From NCBI GenBank assembly GCA_015501055.1, contig JADNYV010000901.1, positions 1-13,205 of the forward strand: a stretch of DNA of 13,205 nucleotides, written 5' to 3'. Made by a program: the position numbers and the translations under genes. Numbering within the stretch: the first letter of the stretch is position 1; each line of letters opens with the position of its first letter. The notes beneath the pieces were generated by a model. It was not told the origin of the DNA and did no database searches. It saw nothing but the letters and a program-made list of their open reading frames with translations. Origin of the DNA: Mucidula mucida (taxonomy: Eukaryota; Basidiomycota; Agaricomycetes; Agaricales; Physalacriaceae). Shown piece after piece: positions 1-7,536 of the stretch.

Positions 1-268
1 CCTACTCAAGGAGTTCAATGAGACAGCTTAAATCAAGTCAAACACTCATTTCACTCAAAGCTGTATCATGTTCGCTCTCTGCTGCTCCTACTGCAGCCAG
101 CCCACTCTCTGGGCTCTTCCTGGACTTACCCAGCCTGTGTCTGGTGTTGTAGTAACAACAGAGGCCACTCACAGGGCGCCCTGGGAGGTTTAAGCAAGAG
201 TCCACACACTCTGCCTCTTTGTCTCTTACCATCATCATCTCACAGAGACAAGCAGTTTGTGATTCCTC

Positions 269-564
269 CAGTCCTCTTGCTCAGGACTGATGCCATACAC
301 CTCTAGAGCACTGTCTGAAGCCGCCTACCCAGCCCAAAACCAGTCCAGACAGGTCCAAAGTGCCCATTTTGAGGGAATTCGCACTTTTGCTCTCCCAGGC
401 AAGCACCACTCGCTCTACTCGGTCCTCCTGCTCAGGACTGATGTACTGGCACCCTAGAACCCTATTGGAAGTGTCCGCTCCGGCCCCAGAGCGCTAGCGC
501 TCCCGCTGCTCTCCCTGCTTCCAGTATGTGCCAATGTCTCACATCCAGCTCTTCAGAGCTGATG
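269..564 (+). repeat. Three hairpins in the ITR, each followed directly by ATG
   Basis: Hairpin 1 (269-289) has arms CAGTCCT/AGGACTG with a 7-base loop, then ATG. Hairpin 2 (422-438) has arms GTCCT/AGGAC with a 7-base loop, then TG and ATG at 441. Hairpin 3 (546-561) has arms CAGCTCT/AGAGCTG with a 2-base loop, then ATG at 562. Hairpins 1 and 2 are diverged direct repeats, sharing CTCAGGACTGATG. Hairpin 3 has a different stem but the same CTGATG exit. The set is kept in the ITRs of units B and C and, inverted, in the right ITR of A. Function unknown. Confidence 0.6.
489..502. repeat. 14-base perfect palindrome in the ITR
   Basis: GAGCGCTAGCGCTC reads the same on both strands. It is present unchanged in every ITR: 489-502, 3625-3638, 5473-5486 and 10622-10635. 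It could be a binding site for a dimeric protein; that is inference. Confidence 0.7.
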
Positions 565-672
565 CCCATTTTGTGCCCAGATACCCATTCCTTTCCAAAG
601 GACTCCTTCTCAAGGACATTCTGTGGGCTATCTGGTCACAGGTGCGCTCTCTGCACCCTCTCACTCCCTCCA

Positions 673-702
673 GCTAACCTGTGTTATCTGGTCACAGTTA
701 GC
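673..702. repeat. Nested hairpin at the inner edge of the ITR
   Basis: Outer arms GCTAAC/GTTAGC enclose inner arms TGTG/CACA, giving a stem of about 10 base pairs with one bulged base. It also holds the second copy of TATCTGGTCACAG (685-697); the first is at 629-641. The same structure occurs in unit B (5658-5687), in unit C and inverted in the right ITR of A. It lies just inside the point where the two ITRs stop matching. Confidence 0.55.
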
Positions 703-719
703 TCCGCATTTTTGCGTCC

Positions 720-1198
720 TTTCCCTGTGGCTACACCACACATCCCTCTCCAAGCGGCTCACCACCGCTTATCGAGCTCAATACTCCGCTCAGCGTGCTA
801 TACCTCCCTGGACTCGGTATCCTCCTTGTACTTCCTTGTCATCGTCGATCAGTGGTACAGCTCAACCTGTGCTTGCGACCGCGTTCAACACCGGTTGTAC
901 AGCGTGTGCCTGACTCCTACCAAGGAGTGTAAATCAGGGCGCTGATTGTTAGACGAGTTCGCTCTCTGAGTGTGCCGTAACACGTTCGCTCTCTGAGTGT
1001 TCGATAGGCTTGGTTAAGGATCGGTCGGTACCCAGCTCAGGCGCCCTCTATTCGCTTACAACCTGGGTGTTCTCTTTGCGAGGGCATTCGCGTTCTGAGT
1101 GTTAGACTGGCCAAAAGGCAGCAAGAGGGCGAGAAGCCTGCGCAGACAGCCTTAGGTGCACATTCTGCTGACAACGTTCCTGAACCAGGAAGCGGATC
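720..1198 (+). other. Leader between ITR and gag, unit A
   Basis: Noncoding stretch of 479 bases present only at the left side of each unit. It holds a 16-base direct repeat, TTCGCTCTCTGAGTGT, at 958-973 and 985-1000, with a diverged third copy at 1087-1102. It also holds a hairpin ACTCCT-acca-AGGAGT at 913-928. By position it would be the 5' untranslated leader of the element RNA. No convincing TATA box or primer-binding site was found. Confidence 0.65.
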
Positions 1199-2543
1199 AT
1201 GTCTGATGTTGACGAGCTCGATGGTATCTCTCGCAATCATTCACCTCCTCCCCCATTCGCCCTATGATCAGGATCCAGACGAGCGCGAAGCGATTCGCTT
1301 GCGCGCTGAGCAGCTTCAGGACCTTGTCAAGCGGTTTGCGGATGGGTCTATCAAATCCCAAGGCGAGTTCTTGCAGCTTGCCCGCAAAACCGGCGCGTCT
1401 GCTGGCGAAATGGACGACTATATCGAACAAGTCGCCCAAATCATTGAACAGCGCAAGAAGCCGGACAAGGCTCCCGAGCGCGATAGGACTCCTGAGCGCG
1501 ATGCTACATTCCAACGAGAGCTGGATGAAGAGGCGCGAAGGCGTGCCGTTGAAGAGGCCGCTTGGGCCGCGTTCGCAGCGCAGCTCGATGCTGCTGCTGC
1601 TACAGCGCCTGCCGCGCAGCCCGCTTCAGCCGCCGGACCCGTGGCTGGTCCGTTATCAGCTTCGTTGCTCTCTAGGCTCCTTGGAGCAGAGTCTACTCCG
1701 TCCGGCATCTCTGCTTCAGTCCTCGCTGCAGCTCCGCATCTTGCGCAGCTTGCAGCTCCCTCCAACCTCACTCCTCATATCGAGGAGACTCAGCGCATTC
1801 GACGTCTCCTCACTACTGAGAAGGACATCGACGCTATCATCAATGCGTGTCAGATGCAGTCACTCCATGATCCATTTGCGCGCTCCTTCTGGCGCTCCAT
1901 TGTGCTGGAGCAGTATGTGGATTTTGAGAAGCTCTTTGCCTCCATTCACTCTGGCACAAATCAGCAGGAGGACACCAAGGACTTTGCCGGTGGCTACGTC
2001 ATCATGCGCAAGGACCAGTCCACTGCTCGCCGCACCCTCACCCAAGAGTCCGAGTGGACACGCGTCTTCGATGCGTATGCCACCGGTGTTGGGCTCATCT
2101 ACCCTCACCGCAAGGACGAACTCCGGGGTTACCGCGCACTCATCATTGAGCTGTTTCGCGCTACACCCTCGAATCCAGCGTTCCCTATTCGCTGTGATAA
2201 GGAGACTCGCATTCGCTATGCTAACTCTCTTTCCATCTCGATGATCGCACTGCGCTCCAGCTTCCTCTTCTCTCTGAGATGTTGCGCACCTCTGAGGGAG
2301 CAAATCCTCGCAAGCGGTCCTCTGACTCTGGCAGCTCACAGTCTGCGACGCGTCGTCGCATTGCCAGAATTGGAATCTGGGTAAATGCTCATCCCGTGCT
2401 CCGCAGGCCGTCTTCACGGTTCTTGCAGTGAGTGCGGAGGAAAGCACACAGCCAAGAGCCAACCAGCCTGCCTCATCCTCCTCGAAGCCAAACGAGCAGT
2501 CGCTCGTTCAGGAGCGAGTTCAGGCGGCGCTGATGAAGCCTAA
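1199..2543 (+). pseudogene. Gag-like protein, unit A (frameshifted)
   Basis: Same protein as the gag of units B and C, starting MSDVDELDGISRN. A 2-base loss near 1252 (CTCCTCCCCC where B has CTCCTCGCCCCC) shifts the frame almost at once. The main body is then open up to a 1-base loss near 2226. A 4-base loss near 2369 removes the first Cys of the C-terminal cysteine/histidine cluster, and a 1-base loss follows near 2391. The four lesions sum to 8 bases, and the original stop TAA (2541-2543) overlaps the RT start as in B. At 1530 and 1577 this copy keeps the sequence that B and C respectively have lost, so those are lesions in B and C and not programmed shifts. Confidence 0.82.
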
Positions 2544-3309
2544 GTCGTTGAAGCGTGAATCAGACGCTGTACCACCACCACCACGCTTTAAGCGTGGTTA
2601 TGTATTTACTACCAATGTACTATCAGAATCTAAAACGCCTTCGAGCATCTCTTCCACTTATACTGCTCCTCCGCTTCCTTTACCTCCTCAGCAAATTCTC
2701 AACGACTCCTCCATCCAGCAGTCTCTTGCTGCAGTAGCTGACTACATCAAGGTCAGCACACTATCGACATTGACCGCTTTGAGCGGCTTCTTGCCAAACC
2801 CAATCAGCCTTTTGAGCTCTATCATCCGCTCACTCCGTGAAGGTTCTGGCCTTTACACGATGGTCAGTGGGAAGCGCACCTCAGAGACAAGATTAGAGAC
2901 AACTACTCTACTGAGGAGTGCGATCTTGTTGAGCTGCGCAAACAGCGAGATCAAGAAGTTGCTGCTGGCCGCTGTCCCCTGCGCTTCCAGAAGGCTTTAA
3001 GCTCTTGCCTGGAATGCGCCTGTCACCCATGTTTGTGGTCTGGCAGAAGGGTAAACCACGCGTCGTCATGGACCATACAGGCAATGGTCTCAATGACGGC
3101 ATTGCCAGAGCTGATGCAAGTCAAGTACGACAGATATGCATCCTTTGGGAGGTACTGATGACGTCCTACAGCTCATCCTCACGAGGAGATCCTGCTTTTC
3201 AAGAGGCACTCTCTAAAGCGTTCCTCATCTCCGTTCATCCATTTGGCAGCTACAACAAAGTTGTCATTTGTGACGCGCTATCACATTGTGCGCCGTCTCA
3301 TCTTTGGCA
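2533..3309 (+). pseudogene. Reverse transcriptase, unit A: 5' part only, frameshifted
   Basis: It begins with the ATG that overlaps the gag stop (2533-2543) and follows unit B through the N-terminal extension and the first RT blocks, with many one-base indels (near 2762, 2840, 2974 and others). The fingers-region block VVMDHTGNGLND is readable at about 3064-3099. Unlike B it still has the T in GCCAGAGCTGATGC near 3110, which shows what B has lost. Motif A is recognisable but broken (SKAFL), and the copy stops just before motif B. The YMDD motif and RNase H are deleted. It cannot make an enzyme. Confidence 0.8.
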
Positions 3310-3407
3310 CCCGAGGCCCCATCAATTCAGCGTATCGTAAAGTGCCTGTACATGAAGTGTACATACTTAATACATGAAGATGTATCTACTGAGGGAGAGG
3401 TGGGAGG
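3310..3407 (+). other. Element 3' remnant, possibly the last codons of the YR
   Basis: These 98 bases lie between the deletion join and the right ITR. They have no counterpart in units B or C, which do not reach their 3' ends here. One reading gives NSAYRK near 3325-3340, followed in another frame by YMKCTYLIHEDVS. That resembles the W-x-S-x-x-x-Y tail of a tyrosine recombinase, with Tyr as the nucleophile, but only if one or two indels are assumed. The rest contains the twin hairpins. The assignment is tentative; it could equally be 3' untranslated sequence. Confidence 0.3.
3347..3385. repeat. Twin hairpins next to the right ITR
   Basis: The first is TGTACA-tgaag-TGTACA (3347-3363), the second ATACAT-gaag-ATGTAT (3370-3385). 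Both contain TACATGAAG and look like diverged copies of one another. They are 22 bases from the inner edge of the right ITR. The place is where DIRS elements end their last gene, so an RNA 3'-end signal or a recombination structure is possible. Confidence 0.55.
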
Positions 3408-4206
3408 GGACGCAAAAATGCGGAGCTAACTGTGACCAGATAACACAGGTTAGCTGGAGGGGAGTGAGAGGGTGCAGAGAGCGCACTGTGACCAGATAGC
3501 CCACAGAATGTCCTTGAGAAGGAGTCCTTTGGAAAGGAATGGGTATCTGGGCACAAAATGGCATCAGCTCTGAAGAGCTGGATGTGAGACATTGGCACAT
3601 ACTGGAAAGCAGGGAGAGCAGCGGGAGCGCTAGCGCTCTGGGGCCGGAGCGGACACTTCCAATAGGGTTCTAGGGTGCCAGTACATCAGTCCTGAGCAGG
3701 AGGACCGAGTAGAGCGAGTGGTGCTTGCCTGGGAGAGCAAAAGTGCGAATTCCCTCAAAATGGGCACTTTGGACCTGTCTGGACTGGTTTTTGGGCTGGG
3801 TAGGCGGCTTCAGACAGTGCTCTAGAGGTGTATGGCATCAGTCCTGAGCAAGAGGACTGGAGGAATCACAAACTGCTTGTCTCTGTGAGATGATGATGGT
3901 AAGAGACAAAGAGGCAGAGTGTGTGAGCTCTTGCTTAAACCTCCCAGGGCGCCCTGTGAGTGGCTCTGTTGTTACTACAAACACCAGACACAGGCTGGTA
4001 AGTCCAGGAAGAGCCCAGAGAGTGGGCTGGCTGCAGTAGGAGCAGCAGAGAGCGAACATGATCCAGCTTTTGGAGTAAATGAGTGTTTGACTTGATTTAA
4101 GCTGTCTCATTGAACTCCCTTGAGTAGGAAGTTGGGTAAAGGGGTAAGGAGGGTGTGGAGTGTGCAGAGGCCTCTGAAAACGCTCCCTACCCTCGGAATC
4201 CGCGTT
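3408..4206 (-). repeat. Right ITR of unit A (inverted)
   Basis: Reverse complement of 4905-5704, nearly complete over 799 bases. The inner edge is at GGACGCAAAAATGC (3408), after which the match to the left ITR fails. The outer edge is GGAATCCGCGTT (ends at 4206). It carries the 14-base palindrome at 3625-3638, the 12-base palindrome CAGAGGCCTCTG at 4165-4176 and the inverted hairpin set. It has more substitutions than the left ITRs have among themselves, for example GTGAGCTCTTGC at 3923-3934 where they imply GTGGACTCTTGC. Confidence 0.92.
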
Positions 4207-4755
4207 TACATCGAACGATGCAACCCTAAGCTTTCTGATAAGCGACATGGGCCATTTAAGATCACTTGGCCCAGTAACCTATTGCCTCAAGTTACCATGA
4301 ATGGCACATCCACCCAGTCTTCCATGCATCCCTACTGCCCCGTACATCAAGACCTCTGTCTATGGCTTAACTTCCCAGGAGTTCCCCCAGACCTACTGTA
4401 CACTGATGAGGAGTTTTCATCCATCCTTACTCACCTGCCCACGGGCCTAACTTCCGGGAGTTCCCCCAGACCTACTGAACACTGATAAGAAGTACAATGT
4501 GGAGGAAATTCTGGACTCACGGCCGACTCGTAATAATGGGGCGTGAAGTACCTCGTGAAGTGGTTGGACTATTTGAGCTCTGAGAATATGTGGGAGCCGG
4601 CGTTGGGACTGACAAAGGCACTGAATAAGATAACTGACTTCTATAAGGTACACCCAAAGGTGTTACAAGAAGCCACTCCCTCGCCTACAAGGCTTGTGTC
4701 TCAATCAGAGATATCTGGGCAGGACTTCTGCGCTCCAGATGCAAGCGCAGCCTAA
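4207..4755 (+). pseudogene. Ty3/gypsy Pol C-terminus: integrase tail and chromodomain
   Basis: The first readable block, NPKLSDKRHGPFKI (about 4219-4263), is the GPF/Y region at the end of a Ty3/gypsy integrase. FHAS at about 4320-4332 and PYIK-like residues near 4338-4355 fit the usual linker, in shifted frames. The chromodomain follows: KYLVKWLDYLSSENMWEP at about 4546-4599, then LTKALNKITDFYKVHP, with the aromatic and W-E-P positions that line the methyl-lysine pocket of such domains. A one-base loss near 4543 (GGGGCGTGAAG) separates it from the acidic VEEILDSRPTRNNGA stretch just upstream. The frame ends at its own stop, TAA 4753-4755. In chromoviruses this domain steers integration to marked chromatin. 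The copy is dead: its 5' part is missing and it has several frameshifts. Confidence 0.8.
4371..4492 (+). repeat. Imperfect duplication inside the gypsy remnant
   Basis: A block of about 45 bases containing GAGTTCCCCCAGACCTACTG occurs at about 4371-4415 and again at about 4449-4492, with a spacing of 77-78 bases. Both copies would encode a NFPG-like and PPDLL-x-TD peptide. It may be a local duplication during decay or a natural repeat in the linker before the chromodomain. Confidence 0.6.
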
Positions 4756-4904
4756 AGAGGGGTATTGTCATGAATTGCCTCTATTCTGTTGCCCCCACCT
4801 CGGTCCACCTTGTCATCACGCAACGCCACACTCTTCCATCATCACATATTACATGCTCCGGGTCCGGTCCGCACTGCCTTAGCCCAGGCCTGATCCAGGT
4901 ATAG
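4754..4904 (+). repeat. Polypurine tract and truncated 3' LTR of the gypsy element
   Basis: The purine run AAAGAGGGG (4754-4762) follows directly on the pol stop codon. After TAT comes TGTCATGAATTG (from 4766), with the TG start expected of an LTR. The LTR runs 139 bases and is then cut by the left tip of unit B. No second LTR is in the window for comparison, so the boundary rests on motif order alone. Confidence 0.6.
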
Positions 4905-5704
4905 AACGCGGATTCCGAGGGTAGGGAGCGTTTTCAGAGGCCTCTGCACACTCCACACCCCACCTTACCCCTTTACCCAACTTCCTACTCAAGGAGTTCA
5001 ATGAGACAGCTTAAATCAAGTCAAACACTCATTTCACTCTAAAGCTGGATCATGTTCGCTCTCTGCTGCTCCTACTGCAGCCAGCCCACTCTCTGGGCTC
5101 TTCCTGGACTTACCCAGCCTGTGTCTGGTGTTGTAGTAACAACAGAGGCCACTCACAGGGCGCCCTGGGAGGTTTAAGCAAGAGTCCACACACTCTGCCT
5201 CTTTGTCTCTTACCATCATCATCTCACAGAGACAAGCAGTTTGTGATTCCTCCAGTCCTCTTGCTCAGGACTGATGCCATACACCTCTAGAGCACTGTCT
5301 GAAGCCGCCTACCCAGCCCAAAACCAGTCCAGACAGGTCCAAAGTGCCCATTTTGAGGGAATTCGCACTTTTGCTCTCCCAGGCAAGCACCACTCGCTCT
5401 ACTCGGTCCTCCTGCTCAGGACTGATGTACTGGCACCCTAGAACCCTATTGGAAGTGTCCGCTCCGGCCCCAGAGCGCTAGCGCTCCCGCTGCTCTCCCT
5501 GCTTCCAGTATGTGCCAATGTCTCACATCCAGCTCTTCAGAGCTGATGCCCATTTTGTGCCCAGATACCCATTCCTTTCCAAAGGACTCCTTCTCAAGGA
5601 CATTCTGTGGGCTATCTGGTCACAGGTGCGCTCTCTGCACCCTCTCACTCCCCTCCAGCTAACCTGTGTTATCTGGTCACAGTTAGCTCCGCATTTTTGC
5701 GTCC
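4905..5704 (+). repeat. Left ITR of unit B, complete
   Basis: 800 bases from GAACGCGG/AACGCGGATTCCGAGG to GCGTCC. The outer tip can fold on itself (AACGC at 4905-4909 with GCGTT at 4929-4933). A 12-base palindrome CAGAGGCCTCTG is at 4935-4946 and the 14-base palindrome at 5473-5486. The whole repeat matches the reverse complement of the right ITR of unit A. At about 800 bases it is long compared with the roughly 330-base ITRs of Dictyostelium DIRS1. Confidence 0.92.
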
Positions 5705-6184
5705 TTTCCCTGTGGCTACACCACACATCCCTCTCCAAGCGGCTCACCACCGCTTATCGAGCTCAATACTCCGCTCAGCGTGCTATACCTCCCTGGACTC
5801 GGTATCCTCCTTGTACTTCCTTGTCATCGTCGATCAGTGGTACAGCTCAACCTGTGCTTGCGACCGCGTTCAACACCCGGTTGTACAGCGTGTGCCTGAC
5901 TCCTACCAAGGAGTGTAAATCAGGGCGCTGATTGTTAGACGAGTTCGCTCTCTGAGTGTGCCGTAACACGTTCGCTCTCTGAGTGTTCGATAGGCTTGGT
6001 TAAGGATCGGTCGGTACCCAGCTCAGGCGCCCTCTATTCGCTTACAACCTGGGTGTTCTCTTTGCGAGGGCATTCGCGTTCTGAGTGTTAGACTGGCCAA
6101 AAGGCAGCAAGAGGGCGAGAAGCCTGCGCAGACAGCCTTAGGTGCACATTCTGCTGACAACGTTCCTGAACCAGGAAGCGGATC
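5705..6184 (+). other. Leader between ITR and gag, unit B
   Basis: 480 noncoding bases, nearly identical to 720-1198 and 10854-11332. TTCGCTCTCTGAGTGT repeats at 5944-5959 and 5971-5986, with a diverged copy at 6073-6088. The hairpin ACTCCT-acca-AGGAGT is at 5899-5914. The 139-codon frame at 5512-5931, which crosses from ITR to leader, is shared with unit C but has no recognisable domain, and its frame is broken in unit A. Confidence 0.65.
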
Positions 6185-7536
6185 ATGTCTGATGTTGACG
6201 AGCTCGATGGTATCTCTCGCAATCATTCACCTCCTCGCCCCCATTCGCCCTATGATCAGGATCCAGACGAGCGCGAAGCGATTCGCTTGCGCGCTGAGCA
6301 GCTTCAGGACCTTGTCAAGCGGTTTGCGGATGGGTCTATCAAATCCCAAGGCGAGTTCTTGCAGCTTGCCCGCAAAACCGGCGCGTCTGCTGGCGAAATG
6401 GACGACTATATCGAACAAGTCGCCCAAATCATTGAACAGCGCAAGAAGCCGGACAAGGCTCCCGAGCACGATAGGACTCCTGAGCGCGATGCTACATTCC
6501 AACGAGAGCTGGATGAAGAGGCGCGAAGCGTGCCGTTGAAGAGGCCGCTTGGGCCGCGTTCGCAGCGCAGCTCGATGCTGCTGCTGCTACAGCGCCTGCC
6601 GCGCAGCCCGCTTCAGCCGCCGGACCCGTGGCTGGTCCGTTATCAGCTTCGTTGCTCTCTAGGCTCCTTGGAGCAGAGTCTACTCCGTCCGGCATCTCTG
6701 CTTCAGTCCTCGCTGCAGCTCCGCATCTTGCGCAGCTTGCAGCTCCCTCCAACCTCACTCCTCATATCGAGGAGACTCAGCGCATTCGACGTCTCCTCAC
6801 TACTGAGAAGGACATCGACGCTATCATCAATGCGTGTCAGATGCAGTCACTCCATGATCCATTTGCGCGCTCCTTCTGGCGCTCCATTGTGCTGGAGCAG
6901 TATGTGGATTTTGAGAAGCTCTTTGCCTCCATTCACTCTGGCACAAATCAGCAGGAGGACACCAAGGACTTTGCCGGTGGCTACGTCATCATGCGCAAGG
7001 ACCAGTCCACTGCTCGCCGCACCCTCACCCAAGAGTCCGAGTGGACACGCGTCTTCGATGCGTATGCCACCGGTGTTGGGCTCATCTACCCTCACCGCAA
7101 GGACGAACTCCGGGGTTACCGCGCGCTCATCATTGAGCTGTTTCGCGCTACACCCTCGAATCCAGCGTTCCCTATTCGCTGTGATAAGGAGACTCGCATT
7201 CGCTATGCTAACTCTCCTTTCCATCTCGATGATCGCACTGCGCTCCAGCTTCCTCTTCTCTCTGAGATGTTGCGCACCTCTGAGGGAGCAAATCCTCGCA
7301 AGCGGTCCTCTGACTCTGGCAGCTCACAGTCTGCGACGCGTCGTCGCATTGTTTGCCAGAATTGGAATCTGGGTAAATGCTCATCTCCGTGCTCCGCAGG
7401 CCGTCTTCACGGTTCTTGCAGTGAGTGCGGAGGAAAGCACACAGCCAAGAGCCAACCAGCCTGCCTCATCCTCCTCGAAGCCAAACGAGCAGTCGCTCGT
7501 TCAGGAGCGAGTTCAGGCGGCGCTGATGAAGCCTAA
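6185..7536 (+). pseudogene. Gag-like protein, unit B (one frameshift)
   Basis: Presumed nucleocapsid-type protein, about 450 residues before damage. The N-terminal 125 residues are charged and helical (DPDEREAIRLRAEQLQDLV), residues 125-190 are Ala/Pro/Ser-rich, and residues 190-370 form the conserved body. The tail holds a Cys/His cluster at about residues 391-419 (7354-7440): C-X7-C-X3-C-X5-H-X2-C-X2-C-X3-H, preceded by a basic stretch RKRSSDSGSSQSATRRR. This would bind nucleic acid, by analogy with retroelement Gag zinc knuckles. One base is missing near 6530 (GCGAAGCGTG; units A and C have GCGAAGGCGTG), so the first 115 codons and the rest are in different frames. The first in-frame ATG, 6185, is kept in all three copies. 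Its last codons overlap the RT start. The body has no match I can name, so 'Gag' rests on position and the zinc cluster. Confidence 0.82.

Larger units (their letters stand above)
1..719 (+). repeat. Left ITR of unit A (partial)
   Basis: Nearly identical to 4983-5704 of unit B and 10132-10853 of unit C, and to the reverse complement of 3408-4130. The inner edge is set by the reverse-complement match to the right ITR, which ends at GCGTCC (719). Differences from the other copies are mostly one-base indels, for example CCC instead of CCCC near 667 and the stretch CACTCAAAGCTGT at 53-65. Small ORFs on both strands are not coding: they change frame between copies. Confidence 0.9.
1..4206 (+). mobile_element. 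Unit A: internally deleted DIRS-like YR retrotransposon, left tip outside the window
   Basis: The order is left ITR (1-719), leader (720-1198), gag (1199-2543), 5' part of RT (2533-3309), a 98-base remnant, then the right ITR as reverse complement (3408-4206). Base 1 matches base 4983 of unit B, so only about 80 bases of the left tip are missing. Collinearity with unit B stops after the shared string CATCTTTGGCA (ends at 3309 here, 8320 in B). From there RNase H and nearly all of the YR are gone. This is the only unit that shows a right end, and it proves that the terminal repeats are inverted, as in DIRS elements. Gag and RT both carry frameshifts. With two ITRs but no working enzyme, it could at most be moved in trans. 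Confidence 0.88.
4207..4904 (+). mobile_element. Ty3/gypsy retrotransposon remnant (pol 3' end and start of 3' LTR)
   Basis: A 698-base fragment cut on both sides by DIRS-like termini: the right end of unit A at 4206 and the left end of unit B at 4905. It contains the integrase C-terminal GPF motif, a chromodomain, a natural stop codon, a polypurine tract and the beginning of an LTR, in the right order and on the + strand. It therefore belongs to the chromovirus branch of Ty3/gypsy elements, common in fungi. It is the older target or neighbour of the DIRS-like insertions. Confidence 0.8.

Noticed and set aside
38..238. Minus-strand frame of about 66 codons, repeated at 5034-5222 and 10171-10371
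   Set aside because: Lies wholly in the ITR and its C-terminal end differs between copies because of indels. It looks like a chance frame in a repeated sequence.
1418..1771. Ala-rich minus-strand frames over gag (also 6492-6758, 11378-11908)
   Set aside because: Antisense shadows of the Ala/Pro-rich part of gag, without domain or conserved start.
1264..2244. Long Ser/Leu/Arg-rich + strand frames over gag (also within 6185-8386 and 11701-12879)
   Set aside because: They are the alternative frame of gag, with low-complexity composition. The frame with the ordered body and Cys/His cluster is the real one. The 733-codon frame at 6185-8386 is a chance fusion of gag start, gag shadow and RT start caused by the lost base near 6530.
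3310..3407. Internal complementary region as in DIRS1
   Set aside because: I looked for a match to the outer ITR tip (AACGCGGATTCC or its complement) next to the right ITR and found only trivial 6-base matches. A full copy would be needed to decide.
4200..4910. Target-site duplications around units A and B
   Set aside because: No direct repeat flanks the visible ends, and DIRS-type insertion by a YR is not expected to make one.
5512..5931. 139-codon frame across the ITR-leader border, also in unit C at 10661-11080
   Set aside because: No recognisable domain, and half of it lies in the ITR, so its reverse complement is also at the right end. In unit A a one-base change alters the frame. Its length in B and C only reflects their near identity.
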